64,000 nt of DNA from Orientallactaga sibirica (Eukaryota > Chordata > Mammalia > Rodentia > Dipodidae): the NCBI GenBank assembly GCA_036365145.1, contig JAEOAD010000982.1, positions 6,412,001-6,476,000 of the forward strand, written 5' to 3'. Below are positions 58,108 to 64,000 of the stretch, one piece after another. The position numbers and the translations under genes were made by a program. Under the pieces are notes generated by a model. That model was given only the letters and a program-made list of their open reading frames with translations. It searched no databases and was not told where the DNA came from. Position 1 is the stretch's first letter; the number at the start of each line of letters is the position of its first letter.

Positions 58108-59270
58108 TTCCCTTTCCCTAGCCATCAGGGAAATGCAAATTTAAACTACTTTGAGTGCAGGACGTGGTGATGCACACCTTTAATCCCAGCACTTGGGAGA
58201 CACAGGTAAGAGGATCACTGGGAGTTTGGAGGCCACCCTGAGACTATATAGTGAATTCCAGGTCAGCCTGGGCCAGAGTTAGACCCTACCTCAAAAACCA
58301 AAAAAAAAAAAAAAAAAAAAGCTACTTTGAGATTCCATCTCACTCCTGTCAGAATGGCTACCATCATGAAAACAAATGACCATAAATGCTGGTGGAAAAG
58401 TGGAACACTTCTACACTTTTGGTTGGAAGGCAATCTGGTGCAGCCATTGTGGAAATCAGTGTGGAGGTTCCTGAGACACCTAATAATAGATTTACTATAT
58501 GACCCAGCTATACCACTTCTAGGCATATATCCAGAGGACTCTTCTCACTACCTTAGAGATACTTGTTCAACCATGTTTATTGCTGCTCTATTCACAATAG
58601 CTAGGAAATGGAACCAGCCTAGATGTCCCTCAACTGATGAGTGGATAATGAAGATGTGGCATATTTACACAATGGAATTCTACTCAGCGGTAAAGAAAAA
58701 TGAAGCTATGAAATTTACAGGAAAATGGATGGATCTGGAAAGGATTATACTTAGTGAGGTAACACAGGCCCAAAAAGCCAAACATCACATGTTCTCTCTC
58801 ATATGTGGATCCTAGCTACAAATGATTGGACTTCTATGTGAGTTGGAGTAAAACTCAGTAGCAGAGGCCAGTAAGCTAGAAAGAGGATATAAAGGGAATA
58901 GAAAGGGAGGGAGGGGGGACTTCATAGGATGGTATTAGATATATATGTAAGACTGCTACTTGGCCGGCTGTAGAGTCCCCATAAGATAGATATTCTAGAC
59001 TCTGACAAAGACTTGAAAGCTGATGAGGCAGTGTCCCCACCTTCCTCTATTGCTCAAAGTGGGCCGGGACATTCCCCGTCCATCCAATAGAGTCTAAGAC
59101 CTTCCTATTCTGCCAAAGGAGGGTCCAGGGCTTCCCACTTCCGATGAAGGGAGCTGGGGCCTTGTGACTTTTGCCATGTGTACATGGGGGAGGGACTGGG
59201 GCCAAATATATACTATTTATATAATATATAATTAATTTTAAATTTAAAACTAATATTTAGTTATAGTTAA
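58108..59270 (+). mobile_element. L1 fragment: ORF2 C-terminus and 3' UTR
   Basis: The frame 58327-58815 encodes the end of L1 ORF2p: YDPAIPLLGIYPEDS, MFIAALFTIARKW, PRCPSTDEW and a final HHMFSLICGS are hallmarks. It lacks the endonuclease and reverse transcriptase domains, so it is a 5'-truncated dead copy. A 3' UTR follows to about 59270 (GGGAGGGAGGGGGGACTTCA near 58905). The element begins CCATCAGGGAAATGCAAAT and is split by a B1 at 58155-58320. Confidence 0.9.
58155..58320 (+). mobile_element. B1 SINE inside the L1 fragment
   Basis: Flanked by CTACTTTGAG on both sides, a clean target duplication. Confidence 0.9.
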
Positions 59271-59277
59271 AATTTAT

Positions 59278-59672
59278 AAGCTAGGCTTGGTGGCACATGC
59301 CTTTAATCCCAGCACTCAGGAGGCAAAGGTAGGAGGATCACTGTGAGTTTGAGGCCACCCTGAGAATACATAGTGACTGGATTAGCAAGACACTACCTCA
59401 AAAAAAAAAATTATAGCTGTACTTGTGTATGTACAGGTTCTAATAAAGTTGAGTTTAATTTTTAAGATTTTCAATGTAAAGTATCAAATGTTCACTTTAA
59501 TACAGTTATTATTATTATTTTTTTTTTGGTTCTGAGAGGTAGGGTCTCACTCTGGTCCAGGCTGACCTGGAATTAACTATGTAGTCTCAGGGTGGCCTTG
59601 AACTCACGGCGATCCTCCTACCTCTGCCTCCCGAGTGCTGGGATTAAAGGCGTGCGCCACCACGCCCGGCTT
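59278..59672. mobile_element. B1 (plus) and B1 (minus)
   Basis: B1 plus 59278-59410 with a deletion near its 3' end; B1 minus 59520-59672 flanked by TTAATACAGTTA. Confidence 0.85.
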
Positions 59673-60177
59673 AATACAGTTAATATTATTCCATGATATG
59701 CATTACATAAAAGGAAATACAAAATAGTTTGTCTGGCCTGATGGAGAAGATGAGAATCCGTGTTCTAAGCCCTTTGGATATTTTGTCTACATTGCTCTTT
59801 CCACCTGAAGCCTCTTTGCATGTGATTCAAGTATTAATTTCAGGAGATTCCTCACCAGACAATTTAGAATGCCGCTGTAAACTAAGCAAAGTGCCTTTTT
59901 CTGAGGGGCTTGCTCTGTAAAGGGGTGGAGACAGCAGGTGAATACAACATCAGCACACTCTAGGGCGCATGGGATCAATACAAAGAGCTCTAAAAGGGAC
60001 AAGGCAGGGTGAGGATGGAGTTGAAGGAAAGGCACTGCCCTAACATGTGTAGGGTGGAGTTGGGGAGGAGACCTGGAGTGAGACTCTAAACTCTTTAATT
60101 TAGAAATTGTCCTTTCTGGCAACCACCATTTGGCTGTTTCCTCTTTGTTCAGATTGATTTTCATGATTCAGTTTTTT
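59673..60177. other. Repeat-poor segment upstream of GPR143
   Basis: About 0.5 kb of apparently unique sequence, 0.7-1.2 kb from the start codon; candidate distal promoter. Confidence 0.5.
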
Positions 60178-60340
60178 TGTTTTTTTGTTTTTTTTGGTTT
60201 TTCGAGGTAGGGTCTCACTCTGGTCCAGGCTGACCTGGAATTAACTATGTAGTGTCAGGGTGGCCTCGAACTGTCGGCGATCCTCCTACCTCTGCCTCCC
60301 AAGTGCTGGGATTAAAGGCGTGCGCCACCATGCCCGGCTC
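60178..60340 (-). mobile_element. B1 SINE (minus)
   Basis: Closest SINE to the GPR143 start; flanked by GATTCAGTTTTT / GGCTCAGTTTTT. Confidence 0.9.
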
Positions 60341-60559
60341 AGTTTTTAATTTTGAAGGAAAGTCTCTGTGGGGTTGTTTTCCATGGGGAGGGTGCGGCAG
60401 GGACCATAAAGAGATGAGGATTTGAAAACAGTCTGTACTTCGGAGACATGCTTTCAGAGGATGAGCATGTGTGTGTTGTCACAGACCCAAACAGGAACGA
60501 ACTGTCTGATTCATAAAGTGCATTTATCTAGGAAGATCAGTTAAAACTACATGGCAAGT

Positions 60560-60859
60560 TGGGATGTTTTAGGTTCTGGGGAAGGAAGGCACGGAGAACA
60601 TGGGCTGAATGAGTAAAGTGCACACTTTTGGCGCTTCCCCCCGCCGCCGGGTCGCTCCTCCTCCTGGGGATCCAGCATCTGCCTCGTGAGTCCTCGTGGC
60701 CTTTGCGGTTGGAGGGAGCCCGGCGCCTTTTCTGCAGCCCAGGGGGTGGGCTGGGATTAAGGCCAGGGCACATGATGCTGCCCCCCTCCTCTGATCAGCA
60801 CCTGACCCGGAAAAGCTCAGGGATCCTGCAAACGCGAGCTTTGTCCCAGAGCACCATCC
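60560..60859 (+). promoter_or_regulatory. GPR143: GPR143 promoter and 5' UTR
   Basis: The region immediately before the GPR143 start codon is free of SINEs and moderately G+C-rich but not a strong CpG island. It carries an M-box (60769-60775) and a CACCTG E-box near 60801. No TATA box is obvious. The exact start of transcription is unknown. Confidence 0.7.
60769..60775 (-). promoter_or_regulatory. M-box (TCATGTG), candidate MITF site
   Basis: The plus strand reads CACATGA, so the minus strand reads TCATGTG, the core of the MITF-bound M-box found in pigment-cell genes. It lies 85-91 bp upstream of the GPR143 start codon. GPR143 is known to be an MITF target in melanocytes and retinal pigment epithelium, so position and function agree; binding here is inferred. 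Confidence 0.65.
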
Positions 60860-61124
60860 ATGGCCTCCCCGCGCCTGGGGACCTTCTGCTGCCCCACGCG
60901 GGACGTGGCCACCCAACTTGTGCTGAGTTTTCAGCCGCGGGTGTTCCACGCGTTGTGCCTGGGCAGCGGCACTCTCCGCCTGGTGTTTGGCCTCCTGCAG
61001 CTGCTGCCAGGGCGCAAGCTTGCTGGTCCTGGGGCCCCTCCAACACCCCCGCCCGCTTCGTCCCCTCCAGCCTCAGCCCGCATCCTCCGCGCCGCCATCA
61101 CCTGCGACTTGTTGGGTTGCTTGG
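60860..61124 (+). CDS. GPR143: GPR143 (OA1) coding exon 1
   Basis: GPR143 is an orphan-like G-protein-coupled receptor of melanosomes and late endosomes, proposed to respond to L-DOPA; its loss causes X-linked ocular albinism type 1. The exon encodes 88 codons plus one base. The first residues [15 protein letters not shown] and the following [10 protein letters not shown] match the human N-terminus almost exactly. Residues of about 28-50 form the first membrane segment (ending GLLQLLPG), and [15 protein letters not shown] near the end starts the second. Between them, a Pro/Ala/Ser-rich loop (about residues 56-72) is roughly five residues longer than in human. The donor is G/GTAAGG with GT at 61125-61126, phase 1, which fits the known break after GCLG. 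The start has a poor -3 base (T) but G at +4. Expression should be pigment-cell specific, consistent with the upstream M-box. Confidence 0.96.
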
Positions 61125-61496
61125 GTAAGGGGGCCCGGGTGGCCCGCTGTTCTGTCTCTGATCAAGGGAACGCAGGGGGGATTGTGCTTGGTTCTGGGTG
61201 ACAGTGAGTTGATGTAGTCCCATTCGCCTGCGAGAGTGCAAGACCATCAGTTGGGTCCTGCTCCTGGCCAGGATTTGTGGCACGTGCCCAGTGCCAGCGA
61301 GACGGTGTGCGACCAGCAGTCAATTTGGAGCAGATTGGTGCAGGGGTAGCCTTCAGGTTAGGCAAGCCTTTGAGCCCTCCTAACACTGACAGGGAGACGC
61401 TGGATCTGTTTCCCAGGTGACTGGAAGGGACTAGAGAATTCTGTGAAGGATTTTGGTTGCTAAAATTAAAATGCAAAATGACTCCCTCCCCACCAG

Positions 61497-61640
61497 GTAA
61501 GGTCTCAACTCTAGCCCAGGCTGACTTGGAACTCACTCTTGTAGTCCCAGGCTGGCCTCGAACTCACAGTGATCTTCCTACCTCTGCCCCTCCGCCCCCC
61601 AGTGCTGGGATTAAAGCTAAAGTCATGCGCCACCACGCTT
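61497..61640 (-). mobile_element. B1 SINE (minus)
   Basis: AGGTAAGGTCTCAACTCTAG to CACCACGC; about 0.4 kb into GPR143 intron 1. Confidence 0.85.
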
Positions 61641-61659
61641 TGTGATGTGTGTGTTTGCT

Positions 61660-61805
61660 TTTTATTTTATTTTATTTATTTTTTATTGAGAACTTCCATA
61701 ATTGTAGACAATATCCCTCCCTCTCCCCCCTCACTTTCCCTTTGAAACTCCACTCTCCATCATATCCCCTCCCCCTCTCAATCAGTCTGTTTTCATTTTT
61801 TTTAA
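61660..61805 (-). mobile_element. L1 3' terminus (minus)
   Basis: TTTTATTTATTTTTTATTGAG, ACTTCCATAATTGTAGACAA, then a pyrimidine tract with CCATCATATCCCCTCCCC, the same L1 family as at 57170-57460. Confidence 0.75.
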
Positions 61806-61879
61806 AGCAGTTTATTGTGTTTGTTAATGTACATTACTAGGTTTGGTTTGGTTTTTCTCTCACCTGAAATCCATTCGTT

Positions 61880-62331
61880 TCAAGGTACTGTCCCTAAGCC
61901 CCACAGGTATCCTTTTGCATCACAGTTGTATAGTCTGCTGCCTGGTGGGTGTGAGTGATACCCAAAGGGGGAGTATGTCCCAGTGGAAGGTGACCAGGTT
62001 ACCTATAAGATGTGCTGTGTCCCACCCAAGAACCAGAAGCTGCAGGCTGTGGAGGTGGTCCTCACCCATCTAGCACCAAGCACGAGACGTGGTCTGGGCA
62101 TGTCATCAGCTCCGAGGACCTGCAAGACCCCTTCAGCTGGGCTTGGGGGAGACTGGGGGAGGCAATAAGCAGGGCCACACTGGAAATGATACTCCATCAC
62201 ACAAGATGGGGCTTAAAGGTGGGGCACTGGTTCTTTTCCAGAGCTGGGGCACCGGGTGCCCACTCCACCAGCACAGCCTCTGGCCATCATAACAAGGTCT
62301 TGCCGTCTGAAAAGCATTAAAATCATTTTAA
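61880..62331 (+). pseudogene. CARHSP1: Processed pseudogene of CARHSP1 (cold-shock domain protein)
   Basis: CARHSP1 is an RNA-binding cold-shock-domain phosphoprotein. The frame from 61983 reads [19 protein letters not shown] and then a stretch ending [10 protein letters not shown], matching the C-terminal part of CARHSP1; the next frame continues [12 protein letters not shown] at about 62078-62113, the known C-terminus. The frame break near 62072-62076 fits a 7-nt loss. The stop expected after HVISS is GAG here, so it is also lost. Upstream, GEYVP can be seen near 61966-61980 with a further 1-nt slip after SD, and similarity fades before about 61940. There are no introns, and the copy ends in a 3' UTR-like stretch with ATTAAA (62318) and an A-rich tail, so it is a 5'-truncated retrocopy. 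CSDC2 is a weaker alternative because its C-terminus differs. Confidence 0.85.
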
Positions 62332-62332
62332 A

Positions 62333-62682
62333 AAGCCGGGCGTGGTGGCGCACGCCTTTAATCCCAGCACTCGAGAGGCAGAGGTAGGAGGATCACGGAG
62401 AGTTCGAGGCCACCCTGAGAGTACATAGTTAATTCCAGGTCAGCCTGGAGGACCAGAGTGAGACCCTACCTCTCAAAACCAAAAAAAAAAAAAAAAAAAA
62501 AAATCATTTAAAAAAGAAAAAAAGTCCCAGTGTGGTGGCGCACACCTTTAATCCCAGCACTCCAGAGGTAGGGGTAGGAGGATTGCTGTAAATTCGAGGC
62601 CACCCTGAGACTACATAGTGAATTCCAAGTCAGCCTGAGCTAAAGTGAGACCCTACTCGAAAACAAAAACAAAAGCAAAAAA
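62333..62682 (+). mobile_element. Two B1 SINEs
   Basis: The first (62333-62500) sits in the tail of the CARHSP1 pseudogene with AAATCATTTTAAAA / AAATCATTTAAAAA around it; the second is at 62527-62682. Confidence 0.9.
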
Positions 62683-63001
62683 GGAAAAGAATGCTTTAAC
62701 ATTTTCAAATGTTTTTGAAACCCAAAAGAACATTGCTGGCATGTGACTTGTACATGAATTTAAATGTCAGTGTTCATACATAAAGTTTGTTGCTGGTAAA
62801 AGATCCCTTTGTAAAACACAAAAAAAGAAATAAATATTTAGGATATTTTTAACATCAATGCCATTCTTCTTTTAAAATAATTTAAACCAAGTTATCATAT
62901 CATTAGTGTACAGCATTCAGCTGTCTCATAAACGTTACATGATAGTATGTTTGTACGTATCAGGCACATATTCTAACTACACTTCACAATTTCCTTTCTT
63001 T

Positions 63002-63295
63002 TTTGTTTTGTTTTTTCAAGGTAGAGTCTCACTCTAGCCCAGGCTGACCTGGAATTTTCAGGTTGGCAGTGAACTCATGGCGATTCTCCTACCTCTGCCT
63101 CCCGAGTGCTGGGATGAAAGGGGTGTGCTAACACACTTTGCAATTTTTTTTTCAAGGTAGGGTCTCACTCTAGCTCAGGCTGACCTGGAATTCACTATGT
63201 AGTCTCAGGGTGGCCTCGGTCGGACTCACAGCGATCCGACTACCTCTGCTTCCTGAGTGCTGGAATTAAAGGCGTGCGCCACCATGCCTGGCTTA
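63002..63295 (-). mobile_element. Two B1 SINEs (minus)
   Basis: 63002-63140 and 63145-63295. The target CACTTTGCAATTT / ACTTCGCAATTTC recurs after each (63133, 63295). Confidence 0.85.
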
Positions 63296-63612
63296 CTTCG
63301 CAATTTCTTGATGGTGCTGTCCATGTAGAAGCGGTGACTTTTTCTCATTGCTTGTTCTTGAGGCAAAGGTGTGTGGCCTTGAGCAGGTCCCTGGATACTG
63401 GCTGAGTGTCCCAAGGTCCAGACCTGATTTGTCCGATTATCCAGAATAACAAAAATGTGGTTGGAAACACTCTAGCTCATTGCTCTCTCGGGCTTGATGA
63501 CTAAGGCAAGAAAGGACTATTTCCTTTTGATGAGGGGTACAGGGTTTGGGGCAGGATAACTCAGTCCAACTGGTATCTTTCCTGATTCTATAAAGATGTT
63601 CTTGAGAAAGAT

Positions 63613-63901
63613 TCTAATAGTAATCTATTTCTAATAGTAACCTATTTATAATAGTAATCTACTTCTAATAGTAATCTATTTCTTTCTTTTTCTTTTTCTT
63701 TTCTTTTTTTTTTTTTTTTTTTTTGATTTTTTGAGGTAGGGTTTCACTCTGGTCCAGGCTGACCTGGAATTCACTATGTAGTCTCAGGGTGGCCTCGAAC
63801 TCTCAGCGATCCTCCTACCTCTGCCTCCCGAGTGCTGGGATTAAAGGCATGCACCACCACACTCAGCTTTAGTAATCTATTTCTAATAGTAATCTATTTC
63901 T
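63613..63901 (+). repeat. 17-bp minisatellite split by a B1
   Basis: Unit TAATAGTAATCTATTTC: four copies at about 63615-63682 and two at about 63870-63901, with a minus-strand B1 (63705-63868) between. Confidence 0.85.
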
Positions 63902-64000
63902 GGAACTTGCATATTTGGAAATAAATATCTTGAAGGGTAGTGACTTAGCACTGTCCTTCAAAAACATCAGTAGATGGTATTGTGGACACATGAGCAGAAG

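Larger units (their letters stand above)
45481..60559. other. Intergenic region between SHROOM2 and GPR143
   Basis: About 15 kb between the divergent promoters with no coding gene recognised. It is packed with B1 and DIP SINEs mainly in minus orientation, a 1.94-kb tandem duplication, 7SL pseudogenes and L1 fragments. In pigment cells such a region could hold shared enhancers, but no specific site can be argued from sequence alone. Confidence 0.8.
61125..64000 (+). other. GPR143: GPR143 intron 1 (5' part)
   Basis: Downstream of the exon 1 donor no frame continues with the next known GPR143 segment (starting MVIRSTVW), so exon 2 lies beyond the window. The intron holds B1 SINEs, an L1 3' end, a CARHSP1 pseudogene and a 17-bp minisatellite. 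Confidence 0.85.

Noticed and set aside
58327..58815. Functional retrotransposon gene
   Set aside because: Only the C-terminal end of L1 ORF2 is present; endonuclease and reverse transcriptase are missing, so it cannot be active.
60681..60690. GTGAGT donor-like site upstream of the GPR143 start codon
   Set aside because: A good match by sequence, but no upstream GPR143 exon is known to me and short matches occur by chance.
60628..61128. 166-residue open frame overlapping GPR143 exon 1
   Set aside because: A shadow in another frame; the GPR143 frame matches the known protein almost residue for residue.

Overview
This is nuclear DNA from a rodent, most probably a jerboa or other dipodoid. That call rests on the repeats: B1 (7SL-derived) SINEs lie on both strands with a head reading GCCGGGCGTGGTGGCGCAC, and there are dozens of copies of a tRNA-derived SINE that starts GGGCTGGAGAGATGGCTTAG and ends in a CT-rich stretch plus AAATAAATAAA, which fits the DIP family of the B2 superfamily. 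ID, B3 and B4-type SINEs, rodent-style L1 3' ends and MaLR-type LTRs are also present. The species itself cannot be proven from the sequence.

Only two real protein-coding exons are visible, and they identify the locus. On the minus strand, 44695-44865 is coding exon 1 of SHROOM2 (start codon, first half of the PDZ domain, GTAAGG donor), inside a CpG island of about 1 kb. On the plus strand, 60860-61124 is coding exon 1 of GPR143/OA1 (start codon, N-terminus, first membrane segment, GTAAGG donor). The two genes are head to head with start codons 16.0 kb apart, which matches the order and orientation known from the human X chromosome (Xp22). The window is therefore: 1-44694, part of SHROOM2 intron 1; about 44430-45480, the SHROOM2 CpG-island promoter; 45481-60559, SINE-packed intergenic DNA; about 60560-60859, the GPR143 promoter with an MITF-type M-box; and 61125-64000, the start of GPR143 intron 1. 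No other SHROOM2 or GPR143 exon was recognised, and almost all other open frames are repeats read through.

The rest is transposon debris with readable history. It includes two LTRs whose TG...CA ends and target-site duplications can be seen inside older SINEs, a MaLR LTR near 3.8-4.1 kb, several L1 3' ends, one L1 ORF2 C-terminal fragment at 58.1-59.3 kb, a nearly full-length 7SL RNA retropseudogene, a broken processed copy of CARHSP1 at 61.9-62.3 kb, and many microsatellites.

The most unusual structure is a set of three separate, nearly perfect direct tandem duplications with almost the same period (1,936, 1,912 and 1,939 bp) at 7.1-10.9, 28.2-32.0 and 50.3-54.2 kb. Their breakpoints share no sequence. 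Equal length at three unrelated places suggests an assembly or haplotype artefact first, and a shared mutational mechanism second. I see no new gene system here.
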